Source: Pseudoalteromonas galatheae
Lineage (GTDB): Bacteria; Pseudomonadota; Gammaproteobacteria; Enterobacterales; Alteromonadaceae
NCBI RefSeq assembly: GCF_005886105.2
Contig: NZ_PNCO02000001.1
Coordinates: forward strand, 2,043,001 to 2,107,000
Length of the DNA stretch: 64,000 bases
Reading direction: 5' to 3'
Positions 17,856 through 27,766 of this stretch are shown in pieces (position 1 is the first letter of the stretch; each line of letters starts with the position of its first letter). Position numbers and translations under genes: made by a program. Under the pieces are notes generated by a model. It worked only from the letters and a program-made list of their open reading frames with translations, made no database searches and was not told the origin of the DNA.

Positions 17856-18712
17856 TCCTCAACTAGTGCTTCAGCCAACCAAGCCGTAAAGCGCTCCATA
17901 ATTAATGTGCTCTTTCGGTGGGTTGTCTGCCTGACCCAATAACTGTAACCCTCAAAAGCTTTAAATTCTGTCTGCTTATACAACCACCCTTGCGTAACAG
18001 CTGTTCTCGCTAATACATCGCTCATTAAAGCCATGCCTTGCCCAGCCACAGCTGCCTGCATGACAAAGTGCTCTTGCTCAAAATAGCGTAACTCATACAA
18101 ACTTTCATCGATGTGTTCATGGCAAGGAATATTTTTAAGCCCACTTTCATCTCGCCAATGGGTAATAAATAACACCGGTTTACCTTGCCTGGGCGGCTGA
18201 TAATTTGGGCTTGCGTACATCCCTATCTGCTCTTTGATAAGATGGATTTCATTAGAATTTGATTCAGCGTTGCCATAGCGTAGGGCGATATCAATGTGCT
18301 TTTCTTTGTCTAAGTCAATTAGCTGATCACTTGCGCAGATTGTGACCGTTTGATTCGGAAAAGCGCGATTAATGGCAGCCATATTTGGTGCAAGCCAAAG
18401 TGCAGCAAACGAATTACAGCATGAAATCAGTAAATCGTTTTTTGGCTCCATAAACTCTATAAACGCATTATCTAATCTATTGAGTGAGTCAATACATACC
18501 TTTGCCAGTGCCTCTCCTTGCCTCGTTAATTGCACTGCTCGCGTTTTGCGCTCAAAGAGCTGGACTCTTAATTGTGATTCCAAAGATTTTATCTGATGTG
18601 ACACTGCCGTGGGCGTGATATTAAGTGCTCGTGCTGCATCTTTAAAGCTCAAGTAATGCGCGGCAACCGCAAAAGTTTTTACATTATTCAAAGACGGTAA
18701 GTGTGTAAACAT
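17843..18712 (-). CDS. LysR family transcriptional regulator (GcvA-like)
   Basis: 289 residues. The N-terminal helix-turn-helix is clear (LPSLNNVKTFAVAAHYLSF, DAARALNITPTAVSHQIKSLE, LFERKTRAVQLT), followed by a two-lobed effector domain (~90-289). The sequence is closest to the GcvA/AmpR-type group. It is divergent from azoR with a 107 bp gap, the usual arrangement for a LysR protein controlling its neighbour. The effector is unknown. Confidence 0.9.
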   Translation of the reverse strand: MFTHLPSLNNVKTFAVAAHYLSFKDAARALNITPTAVSHQIKSLESQLRVQLFERKTRAVQLTRQGEALAKVCIDSLNRLDNAFIEFMEPKNDLLISCCNSFAALWLAPNMAAINRAFPNQTVTICASDQLIDLDKEKHIDIALRYGNAESNSNEIHLIKEQIGMYASPNYQPPRQGKPVLFITHWRDESGLKNIPCHEHIDESLYELRYFEQEHFVMQAAVAGQGMALMSDVLARTAVTQGWLYKQTEFKAFEGYSYWVRQTTHRKSTLIMERFTAWLAEALVEEITK

Positions 18713-18819
18713 CGCAAACCTATAAATTAGTTTATCTCATCTATGAATGGATTCTTCTCAGTTGTCACATTGCTCACTTAAGCACAGAATAATGCACATA
18801 ATACAACTGGAGATAAGCC

Positions 18820-19488
18820 ATGAAAAACATTCTATACATAAGTTGCAGCGTAAGAAAGTACAGTGAGAACGAAACACAACACCAATCAATAAGCAGAATG
18901 TTGGGAGAGCAGTTTTTAAATACTTTTAGTCAAACTACACATAAAGTAGAAATCATCCATCGTGATCTTTCCGTAAAACAACCTGCATTTATCGATGAAA
19001 AATTTATTGCGGCTGCATTTGCAAAAGGAGCTTTGAGCGAAGAGCAGCATTTAGTACTCGCTGAGTCTGACGAAATTATTAAAGAGGTGGTCAATGCGGA
19101 TATTATCGTGATCGCAAGTCCTATGTATAACTATGGCATGCCCGCCGTACTAAAGGCTTGGTTTGATCTGGCAATCCGAGTTGATAAAACCTTTAGTTTT
19201 GACCTAGCACGAGGTGATAAACCGCTTGAACCAATTTTATCAGGTAAAACACTCGTATTACTGTCATCTTGGGGCGAGTTTGCATTTAAAAAGGGCGAGT
19301 CACAATATCATTTGAACCACCTAAGTAGCCATATCGAGCAGCTGGCTCCATATTTAGGTGCTGAGGCGTTTTATGAAATCGCATCTGAGTATCAAGAGTT
19401 TGACGACGACAGGCATAAGCGATCTAAAGCGCTTGCAATTGAAGAAATCAACAACCTCGTACATATGCTCAGCAATCAAAATAGCTAA
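18820..19488 (+). CDS. azoR: FMN-dependent NADH-azoreductase
   Basis: 222 residues with the flavodoxin-like fold of AzoR: NILYISCSVR phosphate loop for FMN, the SPMYNYGMPAVLKAWFD motif (residues ~101-117) and a LLSSWGEF strand near residue 150. It reduces azo and quinone compounds with NADH in two-electron steps; such enzymes often protect against thiol and quinone stress. Divergent from the LysR gene, which probably controls it. The opening SVRKYSENETQ differs from the usual SPR.. S.S loop, so substrate range may differ. Confidence 0.88.
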   Translation: MKNILYISCSVRKYSENETQHQSISRMLGEQFLNTFSQTTHKVEIIHRDLSVKQPAFIDEKFIAAAFAKGALSEEQHLVLAESDEIIKEVVNADIIVIASPMYNYGMPAVLKAWFDLAIRVDKTFSFDLARGDKPLEPILSGKTLVLLSSWGEFAFKKGESQYHLNHLSSHIEQLAPYLGAEAFYEIASEYQEFDDDRHKRSKALAIEEINNLVHMLSNQNS

Positions 19489-19496
19489 AAGAAATG

Positions 19497-19526
19497 GCCT
19501 ACTTAACGATAGACTGTTAAGTAGGC
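19497..19526. terminator. Hairpin between converging genes, possible terminator
   Basis: GCCTACTTAAC / GTTAAGTAGGC is a perfect eleven-pair stem with an eight-base loop in the 52 bp between azoR and the converging lipoprotein gene. On the minus strand it is followed by ATTTCTTTT; on the plus strand no T run follows. Confidence 0.55.
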
Positions 19527-19540
19527 AAAAAAACATAAAC

Positions 19541-20848
19541 TTAATACGCCGTGTCTAAATTCGCGACGACTTGAATAGATACAAAATTATCAAATTTACT
19601 ATCGCCTCTAAGGCCATTATTCCACTTTTCGTCCAATAATGCTGAAAAAGACTTATTATCAACCGCTTGACCTTCATAGCCATATAAATAGATAGATAAC
19701 ACTTCAAGGTCTACTTGACCTTCAGGCTCAGGGAAGACTTCTCCGAATGACAGATCAGGGATTTCTCCACGGATACCGCCTTCTATGTCCCAATCAAACC
19801 TAGTTTCAGCCGCATCATCAACGAGAAAACTAAATCCCCAACGCGCGCGTGCTAAGCGCTCGTCGGTTGAGGAGAAATCATAATTGGTACCTGAACTGTT
19901 GGATGCTGCGAGCAAATCATCAAATAGATTAGGTGAAATTTCAGGCAATTGCGTGAGTACATAATTGCCATCACTCCCAACTGAATTTTGCGCACGGATG
20001 TAAAAGTTGATGTCGACACTATTGACCGAAGTACTTTCGGTAATATACTGGTTTAAGAAATTAACATCAGTAAGAGTTGGAAAAATATACATAGGATCTG
20101 CAGACTGACCGCTAACGGCATTACCGAAAACATATCGCTTTTGACTCTTTAGATAACCTCGAGTAGAGATAAATTCCGCATTAGTCCAAGAAATAGGCTC
20201 AATTGCCAAACCATCATAAACAAAGTCGCTGTTACTTAGTTTAATGGTATTACTGTCTGTGGGAACTTCAATAATGGCTGCTTTACCAAGATTAATAAAG
20301 GGAGCGGTTGCAGTAATGTATAGCTCAGTTTTATCAGGGCAAATTGTTACCGAGTCACGTAAGAAAGTGCTAGAACCATATCGGATACTAGCATTGGCGT
20401 AATCTCCGGTTAACTCAGATTTATCTATATTGTATACTGAACAGCCGCAATTCTCGCTGTAATTCTGGAAGTAAAAGTTTCCGAGGTTTTTTCTCTGTGA
20501 GATATCTAATTCTGTATATATCTGTTTAAACTCTTCTAGGTCTCTGTCTTTCACATCACCTATTACAGATAGATGCATCGTGCCTTTAGGCACCTCGCCA
20601 TTAAACGTACCACTGCTATTTGTTTTTGCAGTACCGACGGGTTTACCATTGGCGTCATGGAAAACGATATCTGTGCTGATACCTGTATCTTTCCCGCACT
20701 GGTACTGGTAAGTGTTAAGTGAAATCGTTTGAGTAGCTGGCTTTGTACCTCCGCCAATTTTCCCTGTATCATTCGATGACGAACCGCCACATGCAGACAG
20801 AGTTAGTGTTAAAAATGATGATAGTAAAGTGAGCTTATAGTTTTTCAT
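19541..20848 (-). CDS. Large lipoprotein of unknown function
   Basis: 435 residues with a type II signal peptide and lipobox LSAC (Cys20), then a low-complexity GGSSSNDTGKIGGG linker that tethers the domain to a membrane. A short beta-sandwich-like segment follows (FHDANGKPVGTAKTNSSGTFNG, about 65-90), typical of Ig-like or carboxypeptidase-regulatory folds. The rest is acidic and beta-rich with several cysteines near 135-175. I do not recognise the family. The lack of a lysine-rich second residue set suggests outer-membrane sorting. It is monocistronic. Confidence 0.65.
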   Translation of the reverse strand: MKNYKLTLLSSFLTLTLSACGGSSSNDTGKIGGGTKPATQTISLNTYQYQCGKDTGISTDIVFHDANGKPVGTAKTNSSGTFNGEVPKGTMHLSVIGDVKDRDLEEFKQIYTELDISQRKNLGNFYFQNYSENCGCSVYNIDKSELTGDYANASIRYGSSTFLRDSVTICPDKTELYITATAPFINLGKAAIIEVPTDSNTIKLSNSDFVYDGLAIEPISWTNAEFISTRGYLKSQKRYVFGNAVSGQSADPMYIFPTLTDVNFLNQYITESTSVNSVDINFYIRAQNSVGSDGNYVLTQLPEISPNLFDDLLAASNSSGTNYDFSSTDERLARARWGFSFLVDDAAETRFDWDIEGGIRGEIPDLSFGEVFPEPEGQVDLEVLSIYLYGYEGQAVDNKSFSALLDEKWNNGLRGDSKFDNFVSIQVVANLDTAY

Positions 20849-21182
20849 GTAATGTCCATTTTCAGTTCTTACCTAAAATTATCACAAATAAACCCTCTGT
20901 GTATCAACAAAAAAATCTCTCTTGTGACAAAATATAACAACTCCTTATCAACGACACTAATTGGTTATCTTGAGGCTGCACAAATTCTACGAAATAGCTG
21001 TACTAAATTGGGTAGAGTTACAGTAAGACTAATTGTTGTGATACTTTCTGGCAGTTGGTTCAGCTTAATGAAGAAGGGAATTTATGTTCGAAAGAGGAGA
21101 GTTTGATTTATGCAAACTAATGGTGGGTGTCCACACAAGCGATTACTTTACGTGGACACCAAAAGGGTTTAATTAAAAGTTA
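20849..21182. other. 334 bp intergenic region, one hairpin
   Basis: No convincing gene. The only structure is an inverted repeat GGTGTCCAC / GTGGACACC at 21126-21160 with a 17-base loop. It lies 23 bases beyond the stop of the DUF349 gene and may end that transcript, though no T run follows. An 84-codon plus-strand frame here lacks a ribosome site and family features. Confidence 0.5.
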
Positions 21183-23873
21183 TTAGGCATTCAAAACACT
21201 AAGTAATCTGTCTTTTGAAGAAGAAAGTTCAGCCTCACTTGCTTCAGCCAAATAACTAATTAAGTAGATCTCAAGGCTACTTTCCTCACCTTGGAGTTTT
21301 GCATCAAGCATTGCGACTTGCTCAGACATTCTCTCGCTTTGCAGTGCTTCTGGTGAAGACTGGTTCGTTAAAATCTCAAGCCTCAACAGCAGTTGAGCGG
21401 TGTTTAATGAGGTTTTGTTGGTACCTTGCCAAGAACTCGGAATATCACCGCCCGTTTCTACCGCTTCCACCAGCTCATTGAACTTCTCGCGACGCTGTGA
21501 AGAAAATAGATCATCTAATTTTGATTTCACTTGTGACAATAAACGATTCTTTTCTTGCTTCAGTCCTAGCACGACAGTAAACGTATTGAGTTCATCACGA
21601 ATAGCAGCTAGTTCATTTTGAGTTACCGCTTCGATGACTTTGTTGTCGAACTCTGCTAGCAACTGACGCTGTTCGGCTTCCTGCGACTTCTCCTGTGCTT
21701 TTTGCTCGGCATATTGTGCACTACGCTTTTCAAACACGGCATCATTATGGGCACGAAATGCTTTCCACAGGGTATGCTCTTGCTTGGCACCGGCAAAACC
21801 AATTTGCTGCCACTGCTTTTGCAACGATTTCAATAAGTCACAAGCTGCAGCCAAATCTTCAGCCTCTAGTTGTTGGCGTGCAGTTTCAACTAGCTTTGCC
21901 TTTTCAACGGCATTGGCTTGATGGAAGGCTTTTAGTTTCTCGTAAACTGCTTGATGATGCTCACGATAAATTGAATTCAGCTTTTGATAGATTTTAGCAT
22001 CCACATTGCCAGCATTTTTCCATGCTTTGGCTAGGCGATTAAATTGTGCTTCAACTTCTCGCCAATCAATACCCTCGTTATCCAAAGTACTAAGCAGTAC
22101 TTTCACTTCTTCAATTACCGCTTCACGTGCAATTTTTGCCTGCTCACGCTGCACTTCCTGCTCCGCAAAGTAAGCGCGACAAGGTACAAACAATAATTCA
22201 ATTTTTTCATCAAATTGAGCTGCTTGTGCCTTTTCCTGTTCAGTTTCAACATGACCAAGTTCGTTCCAACGTGTTCTAAGTAGTTTTACTTCCTCAGCAC
22301 GTTTAACGGGGTCAACCGACTCCTCAGCCAGTTTGATATCAAGCTCCGCAAGCAATTCTTCACGTTTAGGTGTGGCTGCATACTTTTGCCAATCTTTAAG
22401 ATCTTTTAATGTTTTAGACAAGCTTTCATGCTGACTTTCGAGCTGTTTTTTGTAGCTTGGTGTAAGCAGCTCGAAATGCTCGATAAAACCATTAAAAACA
22501 CCAAATGCTACGTTAAATCGACCTTGATCAATTAATCGTTGAACATCGCGTGCTTTCTTCTTCGCGATTTTGAGTGCTTTTTCTTGCTCATTTTTAAGCG
22601 GCTCAACAGCTGTCATAAACACATGGCTTGTGTCTGATAACTCAGCTTTTGCCGATTTATGCAATACCTTAGGCAGTGAATCTAGTGCTTTACGCGCCGC
22701 AACATAGCGGTCTTTTTGTTCTTGCATTTGGGTATCGAGCGCTTCTAACGAAGTTGGTACTTCGACTGCCTTCAACTCTGAGAGGGCATTATTGAAGGTT
22801 TCACTTGCAGCAATAAGTGCTGGCAAATCGGCAAGATCACGCTCGATATTTTGCAGTTTTCTGGTGAACTCACCAAGTGATTCAACAGCGATATATTGCG
22901 GTGCGGCTATCTTACCTTTTAATACTTCACTACGTTTAACCAGTGCATCGTGCGGAGTTAAGTCTAGTGTTTTACATGCAATTTCAACCGATTTTTCAAT
23001 GGCTTCAAGTTCAGCCGTTAATTCAGCGAACTCTAGGGCTTCATTTTGCTTTTGCATTAACTCAGCTTGCTGCGCTTGATGTTTAACTTGTAACTCATTG
23101 AGGTGGCGGTTTAATTTATCTGCTACTTGTTGATACTTTGCATCTAGTGCAGTTACCGTTTCAGCATCTAACCACTTAAGCTCAATGCCTTGCCACTGCG
23201 CAAATAACTGCTGTGCTTGCGCATTCACAGTTTCATAGTTTTGCTTATCTCTTAGCGCGTTTAACTTGGCAAGCACAACTCGCGTTTGCTCAGCAACTTG
23301 AGTAGGCATTTCTTTTGCTAATCGCTGCTGCTCCAGTGATCCGTTAAGAGAAGTAAGCGCTTCACCTTTGGCTGCTTTTAGGACACTCTTTTCGAGTGAA
23401 TGCTGTGCAATCAGTTCCAACATGGCAATCTGAAGAGCTTCATCACCGTCTTTGAACGATTTTTCGATTAACGTGGCGTTCGCAAGGCGCTTAAGCAGTT
23501 TAACTTTATTTGCTAAATCGGTTTCAATTAACGCGACTTTTTCAAGCGTTTTAGCTGGCGCATAGCGTTCAATGTATTCTTCACGAATGTTGCTCTGCAG
23601 CGCGGTGTCTTGGTTAATGACCGCACTCGAAATTTTCTGCTCAGCAAGCTCTTTTAGCTCGCTATCTTGCTTATAAACTTTCCACCAAAGACCAAGGTCA
23701 TTTACTTTCGTAAGTACTTTTTTTCTGATCTGCGCTGACTCGTCCTCTAGTGCCAACGTGTGTAATAAACTTGCATCTTTGCTCAAGTCTAACTTGTCCA
23801 CTGCTTGTGAGCGAACATCAACCTTAGGGTGTTTCCATTTCGGTGTAAAAAGGTGTTTAAAGATCATTTTCAC
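21183..23873 (-). CDS. DUF349 domain protein, long coiled coil
   Basis: 896 residues, very rich in Glu, Ala, Lys and Gln. Several ~75-residue DUF349 repeats are visible from about residue 500 on, each with an LRTRWNELG-like or LAKAWKNAG-like Trp motif. The N-terminal ~150 residues look like HEAT-type helices (DVRSQAVDKLDLSKD, DESAQIRKKVLTKV). Members are cytoplasmic; no function is established. Its start overlaps the end of the DUF1315 gene by 17 bases, and the zinc-ribbon protein gene lies just before that, so the three form an operon. Confidence 0.85.
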   Translation of the reverse strand: MKMIFKHLFTPKWKHPKVDVRSQAVDKLDLSKDASLLHTLALEDESAQIRKKVLTKVNDLGLWWKVYKQDSELKELAEQKISSAVINQDTALQSNIREEYIERYAPAKTLEKVALIETDLANKVKLLKRLANATLIEKSFKDGDEALQIAMLELIAQHSLEKSVLKAAKGEALTSLNGSLEQQRLAKEMPTQVAEQTRVVLAKLNALRDKQNYETVNAQAQQLFAQWQGIELKWLDAETVTALDAKYQQVADKLNRHLNELQVKHQAQQAELMQKQNEALEFAELTAELEAIEKSVEIACKTLDLTPHDALVKRSEVLKGKIAAPQYIAVESLGEFTRKLQNIERDLADLPALIAASETFNNALSELKAVEVPTSLEALDTQMQEQKDRYVAARKALDSLPKVLHKSAKAELSDTSHVFMTAVEPLKNEQEKALKIAKKKARDVQRLIDQGRFNVAFGVFNGFIEHFELLTPSYKKQLESQHESLSKTLKDLKDWQKYAATPKREELLAELDIKLAEESVDPVKRAEEVKLLRTRWNELGHVETEQEKAQAAQFDEKIELLFVPCRAYFAEQEVQREQAKIAREAVIEEVKVLLSTLDNEGIDWREVEAQFNRLAKAWKNAGNVDAKIYQKLNSIYREHHQAVYEKLKAFHQANAVEKAKLVETARQQLEAEDLAAACDLLKSLQKQWQQIGFAGAKQEHTLWKAFRAHNDAVFEKRSAQYAEQKAQEKSQEAEQRQLLAEFDNKVIEAVTQNELAAIRDELNTFTVVLGLKQEKNRLLSQVKSKLDDLFSSQRREKFNELVEAVETGGDIPSSWQGTNKTSLNTAQLLLRLEILTNQSSPEALQSERMSEQVAMLDAKLQGEESSLEIYLISYLAEASEAELSSSKDRLLSVLNA

Positions 23874-24138
23874 TGAACCTAGCTATTTCGTTGTCGGCTT
23901 TGAATTCTTGTTGTAATTCGCGTTTGGATTTTTGCACCATCTCACCTTTTTCGTTGATGGTGAATTGTTCATTAGACTTTGCTACTTTTGCTTGATATAG
24001 CATGACTAACTGCACGGTTTGCTCTTTCTGCGCATCGCTTAGCGGCGTACCATCAGGCCACTTTCCAGTTGACGCGCCGTATTGCAAACGCTCGAATACT
24101 TCAGGGGTAATATTTTGAACTAAGCTATCTACATTCAT
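23857..24138 (-). CDS. DUF1315 family protein (YeaC-like)
   Basis: 93 residues, all helical and soluble. The opening NITPEVFERLQYGASTGKWP and DAQKEQTVQLVMLYQAK match the YeaC/DUF1315 family, which has no known function. It is translated two bases after the zinc-ribbon gene, and its 3' end overlaps the DUF349 gene, so expression of the three is probably coupled. Confidence 0.85.
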   Translation of the reverse strand: MNVDSLVQNITPEVFERLQYGASTGKWPDGTPLSDAQKEQTVQLVMLYQAKVAKSNEQFTINEKGEMVQKSKRELQQEFKADNEIARFSENDL

Positions 24139-24140
24139 TA

Positions 24141-24467
24141 CTACTTTTTCTTTTTCAAAATAACGAGGATGACTCGATTAATTAAGTACCAAACCGCACC
24201 AATGCCTATAGCGCTTTTGCTTGCGATCATTTCAAACGAGTTAGGTTCAGGCTGCTGCCAATAGATATATAAGAATCCACCTAGCACTAGGATCAGTGCA
24301 ATAAACGAATAATTCATTACAGATTGCTGACGTTTTACACGATTTCTAGAGACCGCTCTCTCTCTGTCTTCTTGAGAAAAGTCTGCTAAATTGGTTTCAC
24401 AATGCGGACAGGACTTATGTTTGGAGGAAATAGATTTACCGCAGCTTGGGCACTGTGCTATTGCCAT
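24141..24467 (-). CDS. Zinc-ribbon membrane protein
   Basis: About 108 residues from ATG 24467, where GGAG lies ten bases upstream; the longer frame to 24500 would run into the upstream terminator. An N-terminal zinc ribbon (CPSCGKSISSKHKSCPHC, four cysteines) is followed by a basic linker and two membrane helices (~55-75 and ~84-100), with a KKKK tail. Function unknown. First gene of the unit with DUF1315 and DUF349. Confidence 0.75.
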   Translation of the reverse strand: MAIAQCPSCGKSISSKHKSCPHCETNLADFSQEDRERAVSRNRVKRQQSVMNYSFIALILVLGGFLYIYWQQPEPNSFEMIASKSAIGIGAVWYLINRVILVILKKKK

Positions 24468-24488
24468 CGTGTTACTTCTCCATAATAC

Positions 24489-24514
24489 AAAAAAGGGCAC
24501 CTGTGAGGCGCCCT
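24489..24514 (-). terminator. Intrinsic terminator of the AGCS symporter gene
   Basis: Read on the minus strand, the stem AGGGCGCC / GGTGCCCT is followed by six T. It lies about 60 bases after the symporter stop codon. Confidence 0.88.
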
Positions 24515-24575
24515 ATTCTACTACCTTTGCGAACTCTTGTCCTTAAATGACAAGATAATTTTAATTAAAATTCGC

Positions 24576-26246
24576 TCACTGTTTGTGTTCTTTGTTGAAA
24601 TCTTCCCAGTATTCTTTAACCGAAGATTTCATTTCTTTTCTGAGTAGTAAAATACCAAATAAGTTAGGTAAGGTCATCACTACAATGGCCACTGCCGCTA
24701 ACTTCCATACCAATGTGGTGTCTGCAAACGACGCCCAGAAGAAACCGGCAACATAAAATACGCGATATGGCATAACCGAGCGGCTACCAAGTAGATAAAT
24801 CATCGCGCGGTCGCCATAGTATGACCATGCAATTGCAGTAGAAAATGCGAATAACAACAAGCCAATTGAGACGATGTATTTACCATTTTCACCTAAATAA
24901 CCTCGGGTAAACGCTTTTGTTGTCAGCTCTGCCGAGTGCACTAAAGAGTGCCCAATCAAACTAATACTATTGTCCGTTGGCAAACCGTCTTTCACTTCCA
25001 CTGTTCCTGTGTACTTGTGACGCTCGGTAATACCAAAACGCACTTGCTCACCAATAGAGCGCGAGTGGATAACGGTAAAGTTTTCTGTAACCGCTTTACC
25101 CTGTACGACCTCAATTTCACCATTGAAAGGCTTGACATTGTGCTCTTTTTTACCATTCAAGTAAGCATACAGTGCTTCTCGGTCTTGTTGGTTCGACTCC
25201 TCATACTTACCGTCTAGAATAACCATAGACGAGCGCTCAAAGTGGGTTTCGAACTTTTCAGTCCACACGCCCGATGACAAAATAACCAATCCCGTCAAGG
25301 TACAAATAATGATTGTGTCAATAAATGGTTCTAGAATTGAAACCATACCTTCAGACACTGGTTCATCGGCTTTTGCCGAAGCGTGCGCAATTGGTGCTGA
25401 ACCTTGACCCGCTTCGTTTGAAAACAGACCTCGGTTAACCCCACGGTTGAATGCATACGCAAAAGAAGCCCCTAAGAAGCCGCCAGCAGCAGCTGAACCT
25501 GTAAAGGCATCTTCAAATACAGAAAGGAACGAAGGAACGATATTTTCGATATTATAAAAAATCACCGCAAATGAACCGAGAATATAAATCGCAGCCATTA
25601 ATGGCACGACGCGAGAAGTGATAGCAGCAATACGCTTGATACCGCCAAGAATAACGAGCGCAAGTAAAACTGAAAGCACTGCCCCTGTCGCCATCGGGGC
25701 AAAACCAAAGGTCGCCTCCATGCCTTGAGCAATGTTATTGATCTGCGGCAAACTACCTGTACCAAAAGAGCTGATTACGGTCGCAATCGCAAATAAAACC
25801 GCTAGCCATTTCATGTTTAGGCGGCGATCCATATAGTACATTGGACCACCAGCCATTGTGCCATCATCAGTTTGGACACGATATTTATGAGATAAAGTCA
25901 CTTCCACAAACTTGGTTGTCATACCAAAAAATGCGGTCATCCACATCCAAAACAATGCCGCAGGTCCACCAATTGAAATTGCCAATGCTACCCCACCAAT
26001 GTTACCGGTACCAACCGTACCAGAAAGCGCCGTAGCTAGCGCTTGGAAATGGGTTGTATCCCCTTCAAGGCCTTTCTTATCGAATTTTCCAGTCACGACT
26101 TTACAAGCGTGTTTGAAATATCGGATCTGTGGAAATTTCAAGTAGATTGTAAAAAATAAACCTACCCCTAACAGTACATACGGGAACCAAGGTGAACCAC
26201 CTAACATTCCATCTAAGCTATCTAATAAGCTGCCTAACGCATCCAC
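24576..26246 (-). CDS. Alanine/glycine:cation symporter (AGCS family)
   Basis: 556 residues, about eleven membrane helices. AGCS signatures are [20 protein letters not shown] with [14 protein letters not shown] (~85-125) and [15 protein letters not shown] (~275-290). The protein takes up alanine or glycine with Na+. It is about 100 residues longer than usual members because of a soluble insert (~330-440, containing [17 protein letters not shown]) between late helices, probably periplasmic. It has its own terminator and stands alone. I saw no glycine riboswitch in the 148 bp upstream. Confidence 0.9.
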   Translation of the reverse strand: MDALGSLLDSLDGMLGGSPWFPYVLLGVGLFFTIYLKFPQIRYFKHACKVVTGKFDKKGLEGDTTHFQALATALSGTVGTGNIGGVALAISIGGPAALFWMWMTAFFGMTTKFVEVTLSHKYRVQTDDGTMAGGPMYYMDRRLNMKWLAVLFAIATVISSFGTGSLPQINNIAQGMEATFGFAPMATGAVLSVLLALVILGGIKRIAAITSRVVPLMAAIYILGSFAVIFYNIENIVPSFLSVFEDAFTGSAAAGGFLGASFAYAFNRGVNRGLFSNEAGQGSAPIAHASAKADEPVSEGMVSILEPFIDTIIICTLTGLVILSSGVWTEKFETHFERSSMVILDGKYEESNQQDREALYAYLNGKKEHNVKPFNGEIEVVQGKAVTENFTVIHSRSIGEQVRFGITERHKYTGTVEVKDGLPTDNSISLIGHSLVHSAELTTKAFTRGYLGENGKYIVSIGLLLFAFSTAIAWSYYGDRAMIYLLGSRSVMPYRVFYVAGFFWASFADTTLVWKLAAVAIVVMTLPNLFGILLLRKEMKSSVKEYWEDFNKEHKQ

Positions 26247-26349
26247 GAATATTCCCCTTTATTGTTGTTATTACACCCTGTTGAGGTGTTCTACCTTATT
26301 TTTAATATTAATTTGCTTTAAATATTATTTTGTTGTTCTTTTAAACCCA

Positions 26350-26385
26350 CAAAAATAAACGGGTAATCTAAATGGCGATTACCCG
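26350..26385 (-). terminator. Intrinsic terminator of the M14 carboxypeptidase gene
   Basis: Stem CGGGTAATC / GATTACCCG with an eight-base loop. On the minus strand it is followed by GTTTATTTTTG. It lies ten bases after the stop codon. Confidence 0.8.
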
Positions 26386-26394
26386 TCTTTATAC

Positions 26395-27522
26395 TTACCT
26401 TAAGTCGTCAACCACATTTAAGATTGCAGCTAAGGTATCTTGACCAAACTGATATGAACGTCGGTCTGACCAGCCGAAGTATGGATCCGGCAGATTTGCA
26501 TTGTCCTTAAACGGCATTTCAACGGTATAGGCCAAAGCTTTGAATGCTTCACCAACAGCACATGATGCTACGGTAAGATTTGCTTCACCCGGTGCATCTT
26601 TGTCGTAACCAAATTCATCTTGGAACTCAGGTGTGATAGTTAACAGTGCCGCCTTGAAAGATTCTTCCAAACGCTGTAGACGTTCATCATAACTCGGAAT
26701 ACCTTCACTACCCGCAACGAAGTTGTACGGAAGTGCTTCATCACCATGAATATCGAGGTACATATCCAGCCCAGTTTCATGCATTTTATTTAATACATAA
26801 TAAACTTCAGGTGAGTTCTCAAGTGTTGGCGTTTGCCATTCACGGTTTAGGTTTACGCCTTTTGCATTTGTACGCAGGTGACCACGAACGCTGCCGTCCG
26901 GATTCATATTTGGCACGACATAAAATACCGCTTTCGACAACAGTGCCGCGGCATGTGGATCTTCGTCATCCAATAGTTTGTGAAGTAGACCTTCAACGAA
27001 CCATTCAGCCATCGTTTCACCCGGATGCTGGCGCGCCGTGATCCAAATCTTTTTCTTCTCATCTGACGGCTCACCAATAGTGAGCAAACTCATATCGCGG
27101 CCATCAAGCGTTTGACCTAGCGTCTCTACAACACATGTATCGTGGGCTTGAGCCCAGTAGACTAAGTCTAAATGACGCTCATAACTATAAGGCGCAAAGT
27201 AAGCAAAGTAGGTATGAGCACATTCAGGCTCAAAATCGATAGTTAATGTGCCATTCTCGTAACGGGTTGGCACACGGAACCAAGTTTGACGATCATAAGA
27301 TGCAACCGCGTGATACTCATCCCAACCCTCTGGGTATGCTGAGTTTAGTAGTTGGTTGATATGAATTTTGTGCTCTAAAAAAGGCGTAGACTCAAGTCTA
27401 AAGTGAAACCATTGAAAAAAGTCAGACTCATTGTCTTTATTGATTTCTAGCTGAATATCCGCAGGTGATTCTGCTTTTACCACCTTGATATTACCACTAT
27501 CGAAATTACTCGTAATGCGCAT
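26395..27522 (-). CDS. M14 family metallocarboxypeptidase (cytosolic CCP-like)
   Basis: 375 residues, no signal peptide. An N-terminal beta-sandwich domain (~1-120) precedes the carboxypeptidase domain, as in cytosolic carboxypeptidases. Zinc ligands are in ARQHPGETMAEW (His, Glu) and DIHGDE (His); NMNPDGSVRGHLRTNAKGVNLNREW is the substrate-binding region, and the catalytic Glu is in YTVEMPF. Bacterial members remove C-terminal residues from peptides; the substrate is unknown. AGGGA lies six bases before the ATG. It is monocistronic with its own terminator. Confidence 0.87.
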   Translation of the reverse strand: MRITSNFDSGNIKVVKAESPADIQLEINKDNESDFFQWFHFRLESTPFLEHKIHINQLLNSAYPEGWDEYHAVASYDRQTWFRVPTRYENGTLTIDFEPECAHTYFAYFAPYSYERHLDLVYWAQAHDTCVVETLGQTLDGRDMSLLTIGEPSDEKKKIWITARQHPGETMAEWFVEGLLHKLLDDEDPHAAALLSKAVFYVVPNMNPDGSVRGHLRTNAKGVNLNREWQTPTLENSPEVYYVLNKMHETGLDMYLDIHGDEALPYNFVAGSEGIPSYDERLQRLEESFKAALLTITPEFQDEFGYDKDAPGEANLTVASCAVGEAFKALAYTVEMPFKDNANLPDPYFGWSDRRSYQFGQDTLAAILNVVDDLR

Positions 27523-27724
27523 AGGTTTCCCTAAATAAGTTAAAAACTGTTGTGTAAATACACTGTTACCATACTTAGCTTGACGTTCATTAAGAACAAT
27601 ATTACAACTTCAAAGGTGTAATGCTGCACTGCTGTTCACGCTAAGTAATTACATAACTTTTTGTTAGCTAATTGTAGCTGGCCTATTTCTGCAAGCCTAC
27701 CACAATCAATTTGTTTCAAAAACT

Positions 27725-27751
27725 AAAAAAGCCAGCTGGTGCTGGCTTTTT
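27725..27751. terminator. Intrinsic terminator after the GAPDH gene
   Basis: AAAAAGCCAGC / GCTGGCTTTTT with a four-base loop and flanking A and T runs, usable on both strands. It lies 16 bases past the gap stop codon. Confidence 0.88.
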
Positions 27752-27766
27752 ATCGTAAATTTCGTG

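Noticed and set aside
20852..21106. 84-codon plus-strand frame after the large lipoprotein gene
   Set aside because: No ribosome site, no family pattern, composition like intergenic DNA.
26247..26349. Glycine riboswitch upstream of the AGCS symporter
   Set aside because: Looked for because such switches often precede this family; the AT-rich region has none of the conserved glycine aptamer boxes.
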